From: Bacteroidota bacterium
GTDB lineage: Bacteria > Bacteroidota > Bacteroidia > Cytophagales > Cyclobacteriaceae
Reading direction: 5' to 3'
Assembly: GCA_018266055.1 (NCBI GenBank)
Contig: JAFDYT010000013.1
Span: forward strand, 31,159 to 95,158
Length of the DNA: 64,000 bases
Shown: in pieces, positions 15,492 through 24,069 of the stretch
How positions within the stretch are numbered: position 1 is the first letter of the stretch
Layout of the letters: each line of letters starts with the position of its first letter
Position numbers and translations under genes: made by a program
The notes under the pieces: generated by a model
Told to the model about the DNA's origin: nothing
Database searches by the model: none
The model's input: the letters and a program-made list of their open reading frames with translations, nothing else

Positions 15492-17039
15492 TTAAGGGTT
15501 TTTAATGTTGGAGGTTGTTTTCGGTAGCACATCCTCGCGGCGTGGACGTTTGGCAGCCAACCACACAAATCCCTTTAGTTTCCGCTCTTTCTCTACGATA
15601 TTCTGCGGTGGGAAGAACGATGCGTCGGGTTTCACATAAAAATTAATGCTGCTTACTTTCCCTTTGTTGAAGTTGATCCGCATGTTGCTGCAGATGATTT
15701 TATTCATTCCCGAAAGGAAGGTAATCTTAATGAGCAGACTGTCCTTTTGAATCTTCTTTTCTTCCAGCGCATGGTAAATGCTTTCGCCGTTGCCTTCCAC
15801 AATGACGTGATCTATTTTTTTGTTTTCAAAGTAGGTGGTCATCCTCCGCCCTTTGATCTGGTTGAAGTCTTTCAGCGAATCCTGCGACACCACAAAAGAG
15901 TTTGAGACCATGTAAATCCGGTGAATGCTTTTGTTGTGCAACAGCATGTGGATGGAGTCGGCCGTCATTTGGTTTTCGTTGGTCCACAGCACCGGCGACC
16001 GATAAAAATACAGCAGCGAGTCGGCGGAGATGTAGGCCAGAGAGTCGGCAATGCCTTGCATGTCTTTCTTAAAAATCTTTACGTTGTGGTAAGCGAGCAG
16101 TCTTTTTTTATGCGGATCCTTGTTTTCGATAGACACGAGTGTATCCGCCGAAAGGAAGAGCGTGTCGCCGTCTTCGGCTACTTTGGCTACGTAGGCATGC
16201 CCATATACTTTTGAAATGCCGCGCTTCTTGTCGTAGAAACCATCGTCGCCGTAGATGTTCATGTTCTCCTCTTTCGAAGTCATCACGACATGCCCAATCA
16301 CTTTATAAAATTTCTGGGCGTCGTTAATATGATACGCGTCGCCTTTTATTTTATAGCTCGGCGATTCCATCTCGCCATTGTTAAGGGCGGAGATTTTCTT
16401 GCGTGTGTCATAGGTTCCATTTTGGTAATACGCCTTTTTTCCTTCGCTGTCGCGAAGCGTGGTAAAATCGCGGAAGTACACAATCCGAGTTTTCGAGTTG
16501 TATTGCAGCGTGTCTGAGTTGAGTGTGTAATCGGGGTTCACTCCTACCACCTCAGTCTTGAATGAGGCCAGGTTGGTGTTTACATCGTAATATCCCTTTT
16601 TGCTCGTCAGCGTGTTGGTGGTATCGACCAGTTTGCCGCCATTAAAATACCGCGCTTCATTTTTGGTCCGGTAGTAATCGAGAAAATTGGTGTAGAGCTT
16701 TGCGATTTTTTGTTTTTCAAAGACCACATTCTGACGGAGGTAGGCAATCTTTTTGGTGCCGTCGTATTCGAGCCGCAGCGAAGTGATGTCCACCGAATCG
16801 TCGGTGATGTGTACATGGCCAAACGCCTCCAGCCTGTTTTCAGCGCGGTAAAAATGGGCCGAGTCGCAATAAATGGTAGTGGTATTCTGGCTGAAACTCA
16901 CGTTGCCAATGCATCGCTGGTATCGCTTGTTGTCTTTGATTCCGCCTTTTACGCTATCCGCATGGATAAAATTCACTTTCTTTTGAGCGAAAGCGGCAAA
17001 AGGGAGAAATACGAAAAACAGAATAACAACTCGTGACAT
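15492..17039 (-). CDS. OstA-like (LptA/OstA-domain) periplasmic protein
   Basis: The family shares the OstA/LptA beta-jellyroll that binds lipid A and forms the bridge carrying lipopolysaccharide to the outer membrane. The mature part begins KKVNFIHADSVKGG and contains the repeated pattern of Y/F-C-D-S-A-H-F-Y and A-F-G-H-V-H-I seen in OstA domains, repeated across about 500 residues. I use the ATG at 17037-17039, which gives a signal peptide (MSRVVILFFVFLPFAAFAQ), rather than the one 33 nt upstream. At 515 aa it is much longer than proteobacterial LptA and corresponds to the Bacteroidota form. Confidence 0.82.
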   Translation of the reverse strand: MSRVVILFFVFLPFAAFAQKKVNFIHADSVKGGIKDNKRYQRCIGNVSFSQNTTTIYCDSAHFYRAENRLEAFGHVHITDDSVDITSLRLEYDGTKKIAYLRQNVVFEKQKIAKLYTNFLDYYRTKNEARYFNGGKLVDTTNTLTSKKGYYDVNTNLASFKTEVVGVNPDYTLNSDTLQYNSKTRIVYFRDFTTLRDSEGKKAYYQNGTYDTRKKISALNNGEMESPSYKIKGDAYHINDAQKFYKVIGHVVMTSKEENMNIYGDDGFYDKKRGISKVYGHAYVAKVAEDGDTLFLSADTLVSIENKDPHKKRLLAYHNVKIFKKDMQGIADSLAYISADSLLYFYRSPVLWTNENQMTADSIHMLLHNKSIHRIYMVSNSFVVSQDSLKDFNQIKGRRMTTYFENKKIDHVIVEGNGESIYHALEEKKIQKDSLLIKITFLSGMNKIICSNMRINFNKGKVSSINFYVKPDASFFPPQNIVEKERKLKGFVWLAAKRPRREDVLPKTTSNIKNP

Positions 17040-17088
17040 GCTAATGGGTTTCAGATGCGCCTTGCTTTGCAAGGGTCATGCCAAATCT

Positions 17089-18306
17089 TTAGAAAGTGAC
17101 ATTCACAGAAATAGTCTCGCTGTTGCGCTTCACCTTTACGGGAACCACATCGCCTTTCTTGAATTTGCCTAAGGCCTCCATGTACGCCTGAATGTCTTTG
17201 ATTGGATAATCGCCAATCTGTACAATCAAATCACCGGTAACAATTCCAGCTTTTTGCGCCGGCTTGCCGTCGGTTACGCCATCTACTTTCAATCCTTCTT
17301 CGCTAGAAGTGTAGCTCGGCATTACTCCCATCGTCACTTTAAAAGATCGGGATGACGTAGTCGATTTGTTTTTTGTAGTCAGGAAAGCAAGCTTGGGAGT
17401 GCTGTCCAGGTCTTCTACCAGCTTCACGATCAATTCCAGCACTGCCTTCTCTCCTTTATAATTTATTTTCTGCCAATCGTCGGAGGGCTTGTGATAATCG
17501 CTGTGCGAACCGGTGAAGAAGTGAAGCACCGGAATATTTTTCAGGTAAAATGAAGTATGATCCGAAGGGCCTACGCCGGCGGAGTCGGTCTTGATTTTCA
17601 ATTCGTCGGTAGAAAGTTTTTTCAGTTCGTTTTCCCACACCGGGCTTGTTCCAGTACCGCTTACCGCCAATGCTTTTGTCACCGGGTCCAGTCGACCTAC
17701 CATGTCGAGATTGATCATGTAATTCACGGTCGATAAATCGATGGTCGGATGCTCTGTAAAATACTTTGAGCCAAACAACCCAAGTTCTTCGCCACTGAAA
17801 GCAATGAACAAGAAATTGTATTTCTCTTTGGTTTTATTCTTTGCAAAGTGACGCGCCAGTTCAATTAAACCGGCTACGCCTGAGGCATTGTCGTCGGCGC
17901 CGTTATGGATTTTTCCCTGGGGATTAGCATCGAGAGAACTTCCGTTTTCGCCCAACCCAAGGTGATCATAATGCGCGCCAATGATGATGGTCTGCGCCGC
18001 GTGATTGTCGAGGTAAGCCACCAGATTGTTGGCTGTGCCTTCGGCGCCGGCGCCATGCACACCTCCTTTGAAAGGAAAGGGTTGCTTATAATTTTTGCCT
18101 TCGCCTTTTGGCTCAAGCTTTAATTTCTTGAATTGACCCTCAATATAAGCGGCTGCCATGCGCTCACCTTCGCTACCCGTACCACGACCGTTGAGGGAGT
18201 CAGAAGCCAGGGTTTTTATGTGATGACGAATTTTAGCCTCATCAATCTGTGCGGAACAATTAAAAGCAAAAAAGAGCAAGCCAAGGGAAAACCAATGAGA
18301 TTTCAT
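17089..18306 (-). CDS. M28-family zinc aminopeptidase with C-terminal PDZ domain
   Basis: This exported metallopeptidase is about 405 aa. The ATG at 18304-18306 is chosen because it begins the signal peptide MKSHWFSLGLLFFAFNCSAQ; the frame is open 35 codons further but these encode no export signal. Zinc-site motifs are GAHYDHLG, NGADDNASG, FSGEELGLFGS, NLDMVGR and a C-terminal HSDYHKPSDD. A PDZ domain occupies about the last 90 residues (VDGVTDGKPAQKAGIVTGD is the peptide-binding region). It probably trims peptides in the periplasm. The upstream ferric-reductase-like gene is 32 nt away on the same strand. Confidence 0.9.
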   Translation of the reverse strand: MKSHWFSLGLLFFAFNCSAQIDEAKIRHHIKTLASDSLNGRGTGSEGERMAAAYIEGQFKKLKLEPKGEGKNYKQPFPFKGGVHGAGAEGTANNLVAYLDNHAAQTIIIGAHYDHLGLGENGSSLDANPQGKIHNGADDNASGVAGLIELARHFAKNKTKEKYNFLFIAFSGEELGLFGSKYFTEHPTIDLSTVNYMINLDMVGRLDPVTKALAVSGTGTSPVWENELKKLSTDELKIKTDSAGVGPSDHTSFYLKNIPVLHFFTGSHSDYHKPSDDWQKINYKGEKAVLELIVKLVEDLDSTPKLAFLTTKNKSTTSSRSFKVTMGVMPSYTSSEEGLKVDGVTDGKPAQKAGIVTGDLIVQIGDYPIKDIQAYMEALGKFKKGDVVPVKVKRNSETISVNVTF

Positions 18307-18338
18307 AACGCTTAATTTTGATGGCAAAAGTACGCGTT

Positions 18339-18890
18339 CTAATTGGAAGCCGAACGCTTTTTTACAATTAGAAAACGATAAAAAACGAGGCCAATCACCA
18401 CCAGGCAACAAAGCAACACGAAGAGTTTTTCGGCATCAAACCAGTCGATGGGCCGGTCTTCCAGTTTAGGATCAGTCCACACACTATGCACCACCAACGG
18501 CACTGCCGCAAAATACGAGAGGTAGTGAAGCTTGCGCCACAGCCTGAGCTGTAGCTTATTTTTAAAATACGAGCTTATCACCACCACAGTCACCAGGTAA
18601 AGTGCCAATGCACCAAAGGCGTTGGCGTACGGCTGATGTTGCGTTTGCAATGGCCACAATAAATCGCCCCAGCTAAAGCCAGACTTCGGGTCAAGCGGAA
18701 TCAAAAGGATGTGGACCAAAATGGCAATGGCTGCGGAATATCCTGTGAACTTATGCAAGCCAAGAAACGTGAGTTGATAAGGAAGCGGGATCTGAATGTT
18801 TTTCCAAATGATAAACCCGACAATAAAATTGGCTGCCAGACACGCCAACCCGATCATTCCGATGATTCCTGACAGCTCGATGGTTTCCAT
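18339..18890 (-). CDS. Ferric reductase-like transmembrane (heme b) protein
   Basis: The protein of 183 residues has about five or six membrane helices. Two pairs of histidines, in LHKFTGYSAAIAILVH and LHYLSYFAAVPLVVH, are spaced as heme ligands of the ferric-reductase/MsrQ membrane domain. No flavin or NAD domain follows, so it resembles MsrQ-type or YedZ-type cytochrome subunits that receive electrons from the quinone pool or a separate flavoprotein. No MsrP-like partner is adjacent. The ATG at 18888-18890 is supported by the start of helix 1. Confidence 0.75.
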   Translation of the reverse strand: METIELSGIIGMIGLACLAANFIVGFIIWKNIQIPLPYQLTFLGLHKFTGYSAAIAILVHILLIPLDPKSGFSWGDLLWPLQTQHQPYANAFGALALYLVTVVVISSYFKNKLQLRLWRKLHYLSYFAAVPLVVHSVWTDPKLEDRPIDWFDAEKLFVLLCCLVVIGLVFYRFLIVKKRSASN

Positions 18891-18901
18891 GCTGAGAGAT
18901 A

Positions 18902-20335
18902 TTAAAACTCCGCATTACCCGGGAACCGTGGGAAAGGGATCACGTCGCGAATGTTGGTCATGCCAGTGACGAACTGGATCAGGCGCTCAAAGCCAAGTCC
19001 AAATCCGCTGTGTGGCGCCGATCCAAACTTGCGAAGATCCAGGTACCACCACAGTTCTTTTTCTGGCAACCCAAGTTCTTTCACGCGTTGCACCAGATTG
19101 TCGTAACGCTCTTCGCGTTGCGACCCGCCGATGATCTCGCCGATGCCTGGGAAAAGCACATCCATGGCAGCCACGGTTTTGCCGTCCTCGTTTTGGCGCA
19201 TGTAAAACGCCTTGATGTTCTTAGGATAGTTGTAAAGAATTACCGGCTTTTTGAAATGCTTTTCCACCAGATAGCGCTCATGTTCACTTTGCAGATCTAC
19301 GCCCCACTCTTCCACCAGGTATTGGAATTTCTTTTTCTTGTTGGGGTTTGAGTTTTTCAGGATATCAATCGCTTCGGTGTAACTCAGGCGTTGAAAATCA
19401 TTTTCAACTACAAACTTCAGCCGGTCAATCAGGCCGAGTTCGTTGCGCTGATCTTGCGGCTTTGCAGCTTCCTCATCGGCAGCGCGCTTGTCTAAAAATT
19501 CAAGATCCTCTTTGCAATTCTCCAGCGCATACTTGGCCAGGTATTGCAGAAAATCCTGCGCCAGTTGCATGTTGTCGTTGATGTCGTAAAAAGCCATTTC
19601 CGGCTCAATCATCCAAAACTCGGCGAGGTGGCGCGAGGTGTTGGAGTTTTCGGCGCGGAACGTCGGCCCGAACGTGTAGATTTCACCCAACGCCAGCGCA
19701 TAGGTTTCTCCTTCCAATTGGCCTGACACCGTCAGGTTGGTTTCTCTTCCGAAGAAATCTTGTTTGTGATCGATTTTCCCCTGCTCGTCGCGCGGCGGAT
19801 TGTTGATGTCCAGTGTGGTAACCCTAAACATATCGCCAGCCCCTTCCGCATCCGAGCCGGTAATTACGGGAGTATGGATATAATAAAAACCTTTGTCGTT
19901 ATAGAATTTATGTACGGCAAACGCCATGGCGTGGCGCACGCGCATTACGGCACTGATGGTATTGGTGCGGGCACGCAGGTGGGCAATCTCGCGCAAAAAT
20001 TCGAGCGAGTGTTTTTTAGGTTGAAGAGGAAACTTCTCCGCATCACTATCGCCCAGAATTTCGAGTTCCTTTACTTTTACTTCTACCGCCTGACCCTTGG
20101 CCGGCGACGGGATCAATTCGCCCACCACAGAAAGACAAGCACCTGTGGTGATCCTCTTGATCGTCGCTTCCTCCAGGCTATTGAGTTCCGCAACCGCTTG
20201 CAGATTAAGAATGGTTGAGCCATCGTTAATGGCAATGAACTGGCTGTTTCTAAATGTGCGCACCCATCCTTGCACTTTTACGGTTTGCCCAGTGGGTGTT
20301 GTTTTCAGGAGGTCTTTGATCTTTGTTCTTTTCAT
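18902..20335 (-). CDS. asnS: Asparagine--tRNA ligase
   Basis: This class II aminoacyl-tRNA synthetase charges tRNA-Asn. The N-terminal OB-fold anticodon-binding domain (about 1-105) contains [19 protein letters not shown]. The catalytic domain shows motif 2 [21 protein letters not shown] and motif 3 [15 protein letters not shown] followed by [10 protein letters not shown], the usual AsnRS end. The ATG at 20333-20335 (477 aa) fits the family N-terminus ([10 protein letters not shown]); the 15 extra upstream codons do not. The presence of AsnRS means the cell does not depend only on tRNA-dependent transamidation for Asn-tRNA. Confidence 0.95.
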   Translation of the reverse strand: MKRTKIKDLLKTTPTGQTVKVQGWVRTFRNSQFIAINDGSTILNLQAVAELNSLEEATIKRITTGACLSVVGELIPSPAKGQAVEVKVKELEILGDSDAEKFPLQPKKHSLEFLREIAHLRARTNTISAVMRVRHAMAFAVHKFYNDKGFYYIHTPVITGSDAEGAGDMFRVTTLDINNPPRDEQGKIDHKQDFFGRETNLTVSGQLEGETYALALGEIYTFGPTFRAENSNTSRHLAEFWMIEPEMAFYDINDNMQLAQDFLQYLAKYALENCKEDLEFLDKRAADEEAAKPQDQRNELGLIDRLKFVVENDFQRLSYTEAIDILKNSNPNKKKKFQYLVEEWGVDLQSEHERYLVEKHFKKPVILYNYPKNIKAFYMRQNEDGKTVAAMDVLFPGIGEIIGGSQREERYDNLVQRVKELGLPEKELWWYLDLRKFGSAPHSGFGLGFERLIQFVTGMTNIRDVIPFPRFPGNAEF

Positions 20336-20468
20336 AAAAATTCGGGAGCACAAAAAACGACAATTTGAATTTTTAATCAAAACCCGAATTCAAACTGGTA
20401 GACAAAAGGCTTTTGGTATTTTTTTTGTTCATAAAAATTTTGAACCTGATGAAATCAAATTGAAATGA

Positions 20469-20476
20469 TAAATTTG
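20469..20476 (+). promoter_or_regulatory. Candidate -7 element of rpoN promoter
   Basis: TAAATTTG matches the TAnnTTTG consensus exactly and ends 14 bp before the rpoN ATG. No TTTG is present at the expected 19-21 bp upstream, so the assignment is tentative. Confidence 0.45.
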
Positions 20477-20490
20477 CAAAGACTTTAATC

Positions 20491-21978
20491 ATGCAAAGGC
20501 TCAGTCTTAGTCAATCCTTACAACAAAAACTGTCTCCCCAGCAGATTCAGTACATTAAGCTGTTGCAGGTAACGACCGCAGAGCTTGAAACCCGGGTCGA
20601 AGAAGAATTGGAGCAAAACCCGGCATTGGAAGAGGGCGAGGAAGAAGAGCCGGAAATTCAACAAGAGGAAGAGCAGGAAGAGGAAACCACCGAGTCGGAA
20701 ACATCGGAAGAGGCAGAAGCGACGGAATCTACAGAATCTTCTGAAGATATCGATCTTAAAGACTACCTGGGCGACGACGATTACTCAAGCTACAAAACCT
20801 ATAATGACGATGGCGATGAGGAAGAGCGCGAAACCCCGATCGCAACCTCCTCCTCGTTGCACGAAACCCTGATGACCCAATTGGGATTTCTCGGGTTAAA
20901 TGAAAAACAGACTGCTATTGGTAGCCAACTGATCGGCAGCATTGAGGGCGACGGCTACATCCGCCGCGAACTGGAATCGATCGTGAATGACCTGGCATTC
21001 GCGCAGAGCATAGAAACCAATCTGGAGGAAGTAGAAAGTGTTTTGAAGAAAATTCAGACGTTTGACCCTGCCGGAATTGCCGCACGCAACCTGCAAGAGT
21101 GCTTGTTGCTGCAGCTCGATCGGATGGACAACGGCCAGGACGTGGATGTAATCGTTGGCAAACGAATCATCAGCGAATGCTACGAAGAGTTCACCAAAAA
21201 GCATTACCCGAAAATTTTAAAGAAACTGGATCTTGATGACGAAGATTACATCAAAGATGCGATTGAACTCATTGTCAAGTTAAATCCTAAACCTGGCGGG
21301 GAAACTTCCGGCGGATTGGTTAAAAACCAGTATGTCATTCCGGATTTTATTCTTACCAACAACAACGGCAAGCTTGAGGTCGTGTTGAATTCGCGCAATG
21401 CGCCCGATTTGAGAATAAGTCCCTCTTATACCGAAATGTTTAAGGCCTACGAAAAGAGCGACAAGAAAGACAAGAAGCTGAAAGAGACAGTTTCTTTTGT
21501 GAAGCAAAAGCTCGATGCTGCACGTTGGTTTATCGACGCCATAAAACAACGCCAGCTAACGTTGATGCGCACCATGCGCGCCATCGTTGATTTTCAGTAT
21601 GAGTACTTCCTCGACGGAGATGAATTAAAATTGAAGCCGATGATTCTTAAAGACATCGCGCAGAAGATTGACATGGACATCTCTACAGTAAGTCGTGTGT
21701 CAAGCAGCAAGACCGTGCAAACCGACTTCGGCACCTTTCCGCTGAAATACTTTTTCTCGGAAGGAATCACAACCGACACTGGCGAAGAAGCCAGCAGCCG
21801 GGAAGTGAAGCAGTTTATCAAAGACCTGGTTACCAACGAAGACAAAAACAAACCCTACTCGGACGAAAGACTTGAAGAGCTGCTGAACGAGAAAGGGTAT
21901 GTGATCGCACGCCGCACCGTAGCCAAATACCGCGAGCAACTCAACATACCTGTAGCCCGTCTGCGAAGAGAAGTATAA
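20491..21978 (+). CDS. rpoN: RNA polymerase sigma-54 factor
   Basis: Sigma-54 directs polymerase to -24/-12 promoters and needs AAA+ activators. The 495-aa protein has the Gln-rich region I (LSLSQSLQQKLSPQQIQYIKLLQ), a very acidic region II (about residues 45-110), the core-binding region (NPKPGG and following) and the C-terminal RpoN box ARRTVAKYRE. The acidic linker is unusually rich in Glu. It is followed 2 nt later by a GTG-started membrane protein gene, likely cotranscribed. No sigma-54 activator is in this window. Confidence 0.95.
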   Translation: MQRLSLSQSLQQKLSPQQIQYIKLLQVTTAELETRVEEELEQNPALEEGEEEEPEIQQEEEQEEETTESETSEEAEATESTESSEDIDLKDYLGDDDYSSYKTYNDDGDEEERETPIATSSSLHETLMTQLGFLGLNEKQTAIGSQLIGSIEGDGYIRRELESIVNDLAFAQSIETNLEEVESVLKKIQTFDPAGIAARNLQECLLLQLDRMDNGQDVDVIVGKRIISECYEEFTKKHYPKILKKLDLDDEDYIKDAIELIVKLNPKPGGETSGGLVKNQYVIPDFILTNNNGKLEVVLNSRNAPDLRISPSYTEMFKAYEKSDKKDKKLKETVSFVKQKLDAARWFIDAIKQRQLTLMRTMRAIVDFQYEYFLDGDELKLKPMILKDIAQKIDMDISTVSRVSSSKTVQTDFGTFPLKYFFSEGITTDTGEEASSREVKQFIKDLVTNEDKNKPYSDERLEELLNEKGYVIARRTVAKYREQLNIPVARLRREV

Positions 21979-21980
21979 GC

Positions 21981-22589
21981 GTGGAAACAGGAGCCAAAAT
22001 AATTTCTATCGTATTTCACCCGCTTTTGCTGGCTACCTACTTGGTGCTGGTGTTGGGAAACTATTTTCCGGCCATGCTGATGGTTAACCGTGAGCATATT
22101 TGGCTCGTGGCTGGGTTTGTATTTGGCTTCACATTTGTGGTGCCCGCCCTCAACTTGCTGATGTTCCGCTATTGGGGAAGCATCCAGTCGCTGCAATTGT
22201 CCACCCGACGCGAGCGAATATTACCGTTTATTTTTATCTCAGCTCTTTATATCATGGTGGCGTTCCTGTTTTATTACAGGCTCACTTTTCATTCCAACTT
22301 TAATAAAATCATGTTGATTGTAGCGGCCCTCGTGGTGGCTGCCACCATGCTTAACTTCTTCCTAAAAGTGAGCGTTCACAGCCTGGCGATGTGGGGCATG
22401 CTGGGTATTTTGCTTCCGTTGATCCGGTTTTCTTCAGAGCTGTTGTTGCCCACAGTTATCCTTTTTGTGATTACAGGCCTGGTGATCTCGTCACGGCTGC
22501 TGCTCAACGCACACACACCCCGCGAAACGCTTATCGGCAGCCTGGCCGGATTGGGTGTTGGCTACGGCGGAATGCTGCTGTTATTCTGA
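21981..22589 (+). CDS. PAP2-like multi-pass membrane protein
   Basis: The protein of 202 residues has about six membrane helices. The segment SSRLLLNAHTPRETLIGS fits the third motif of PAP2 phosphatases (SR-x5-H-x3-D) except for Glu in place of Asp, and SVHSLAMWG resembles the second motif without the Pro-Ser-Gly. The first motif is not visible. It may therefore be a divergent or inactive relative of lipid phosphatases; proteins beginning with a similar HPLLLATY segment are common in Bacteroidota. The start is GTG at 21981, only 2 nt after the rpoN stop. Confidence 0.6.
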   Translation: METGAKIISIVFHPLLLATYLVLVLGNYFPAMLMVNREHIWLVAGFVFGFTFVVPALNLLMFRYWGSIQSLQLSTRRERILPFIFISALYIMVAFLFYYRLTFHSNFNKIMLIVAALVVAATMLNFFLKVSVHSLAMWGMLGILLPLIRFSSELLLPTVILFVITGLVISSRLLLNAHTPRETLIGSLAGLGVGYGGMLLLF

Positions 22590-22663
22590 AAAGCCCCCGC
22601 CTGGGTTTTGACGATATTCCATTATTTTCTTATTTTCATGGTACACTAACTGATTATCTGTTT

Positions 22664-22936
22664 ATGAACATTTTTGTAGCCCGATTAAATTTTAAAACCA
22701 GGCGCGAAGACCTTGAGGCAGCTTTCGCGAAATTTGGTGAAGTGAGTTCGGCCAAGATTGTGAAGGATCGTGATACCGGCCGCTCAAAAGGATTTGGTTT
22801 TGTAGAAATGCCCAACGACGAAGACGCCCAAAAAGCGATGGCCGCATTGAACGAAACAGAACTTGACGGTCGCGTGATCGTGGTGAAACCTGCCAACCCC
22901 AAAGCACCCGGCGAAGCCAGACCTCAGGAAGGCTGA
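22664..22936 (+). CDS. RNA-binding protein with one RRM domain
   Basis: The protein is 90 aa, almost entirely one RNA recognition motif: RNP2 is NIFVARLNF (residues 2-10) and RNP1 is RSKGFGFVEM (about 41-50), with the aromatic residues that stack on RNA present. A short Pro/Ala/Lys tail follows. Small RRM proteins of this type are widespread in Bacteroidota and Cyanobacteria and are often cold- or growth-regulated. The start is the ATG at 22664; a longer frame upstream runs through the previous gene. A terminator follows. Confidence 0.92.
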   Translation: MNIFVARLNFKTRREDLEAAFAKFGEVSSAKIVKDRDTGRSKGFGFVEMPNDEDAQKAMAALNETELDGRVIVVKPANPKAPGEARPQEG

Positions 22937-22960
22937 GGCAAACGAATATTACTTTCAAAT

Positions 22961-22995
22961 AAGCAGCTGATCGATTTGACGGCTGCTTTTTTTAT
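22961..22995 (+). terminator. Rho-independent terminator after the RRM gene
   Basis: AAGCAGC (22961-22967) pairs with GCTGCTT (22982-22988) and a run of seven T follows. The loop is 14 nt. Confidence 0.7.
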
Positions 22996-23096
22996 GGCTT
23001 GCCTTTACCTGAAGTTTCCCGCACCATTTTCACCGACACGAAGGCAAGCACCGATATTACCACGATAATCGCTGAAAATTCTCCATCACTAGGCAT
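22992..23096 (-). CDS. Possible 34-aa single-span membrane peptide
   Basis: An ATG at 23094-23096 overlaps the last 8 nt of the AraC-family gene (ATGCCTAG arrangement). The frame encodes a short leader MPSDGEF, the hydrophobic segment SAIIVVISVLAFVSV and a basic tail KMVRETSGKGKP. Overlap with the upstream stop is typical of translational coupling. It could be a real small membrane peptide or a relic of the end of a transporter gene; the tail resembles the end of some major-facilitator proteins. Confidence 0.4.
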   Translation of the reverse strand: MPSDGEFSAIIVVISVLAFVSVKMVRETSGKGKP

Positions 23097-23940
23097 ACCG
23101 CGAAGGCGACTTGCCCGTTACCCGTTTAAAGATGCGGTTGAAATTGGAAAGGTTGGCAAACCCTGACATAGCGCTCACTTCGCTGATGCTATAGTCTTTG
23201 CCGATCAACAATTGGCACGCGTTGCTTACGCGAACTTCGTTGAGAAAGGCGGTATATGTTTTGCGGGTATGTACTTTAAAATACCTGCAAAAAGCTTCTA
23301 CTGAAAGATGCGCCACATCGGCGGCCTCTTTGATATAAATCTTCCGATGGCTTTCACGAAACGTAAACGACAAGATCGCATTCATCCGTTTCCCTTCGCT
23401 GGAGTCAATCTTATTGGCACGTGGCGCTACAGCAAGTGGCGTAGCTCCTTTTATTTGAATCAATTCCTTTAGCATTGAGAAAAACAAAATCAGTTTATCA
23501 ATGCCTTGTTTATTTTTCAATTCGCACATCATAGCCGCCACGCTGTCTTTCTTTTTGCCTGTAATCTGTAAGGCTTGTGCAGAGCGGGCTACAAACTTGC
23601 GCAGCAACTTTAGTTCTTCGAGTTGCCAGAACGAATCGCCCCAATAGTGTTCATTAAAATAAATCGATACTGCTTTGGTGCGCAGTTTACTTCCCAGTTC
23701 ATAATATTTTTTGTCGCTGCGAAACACATGCGGCAGCCCGCTTCCCAATACAAACAAATCGCCCGAGCCAAACCTACCTACATAATCGCCGGCGATCAGC
23801 GTGCCCTCGCCTTCCAGAATGAGCATAAGCTGAATTTCGGGGTGCTGGTGCAATTGATCGTAGAAGAATTTGCCCACATCTTCCTGAATGCGAAACGCCT
23901 CTTTCTTTATTTTAGGAACCCTGAAATCGACAACCTTCAT
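23089..23940 (-). CDS. AraC-family transcriptional regulator, probable hydroxyproline operon regulator
   Basis: The protein (283 aa) has an N-terminal cupin sensor domain (HQHPEIQLMLILEGEGTLIAGDYVG, about 30-55). The C-terminal double helix-turn-helix is of AraC type (KIYIKEAADVAHLSVEAFCRYFK and SISEVSAMSGFANLSNFNRIFKRVTGKSPSRYA). The ATG at 23938-23940 is preferred to one 33 nt upstream because it begins the family-like MKVVDFRVPKI. It is divergent from the four hydroxyproline-catabolism genes starting at 24.07 kb and is the obvious candidate for their regulator. Confidence 0.85.
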   Translation of the reverse strand: MKVVDFRVPKIKKEAFRIQEDVGKFFYDQLHQHPEIQLMLILEGEGTLIAGDYVGRFGSGDLFVLGSGLPHVFRSDKKYYELGSKLRTKAVSIYFNEHYWGDSFWQLEELKLLRKFVARSAQALQITGKKKDSVAAMMCELKNKQGIDKLILFFSMLKELIQIKGATPLAVAPRANKIDSSEGKRMNAILSFTFRESHRKIYIKEAADVAHLSVEAFCRYFKVHTRKTYTAFLNEVRVSNACQLLIGKDYSISEVSAMSGFANLSNFNRIFKRVTGKSPSRYA

Positions 23941-24038
23941 GCGTATTTTGACATTATTCGAAGTACAATGCAATATAACAGATCAAAATAGTATCAGTAT
24001 TGGATATTTTTTGGTTCACAAACTGGTGTCGTCATTTC

Positions 24039-24046
24039 TATCTTTG
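24039..24046 (+). promoter_or_regulatory. Candidate -7 element of the hydroxyproline operon
   Basis: TATCTTTG matches TAnnTTTG. It ends 2 nt before the ATG at 24049, which would put that ATG at or before the transcription start and favours the in-frame ATG at 24070 as the real start. A TTTG lies at 24010-24013, farther away than usual. Confidence 0.45.
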
Positions 24047-24069
24047 CCATGAATAAAATTAATCTACCT

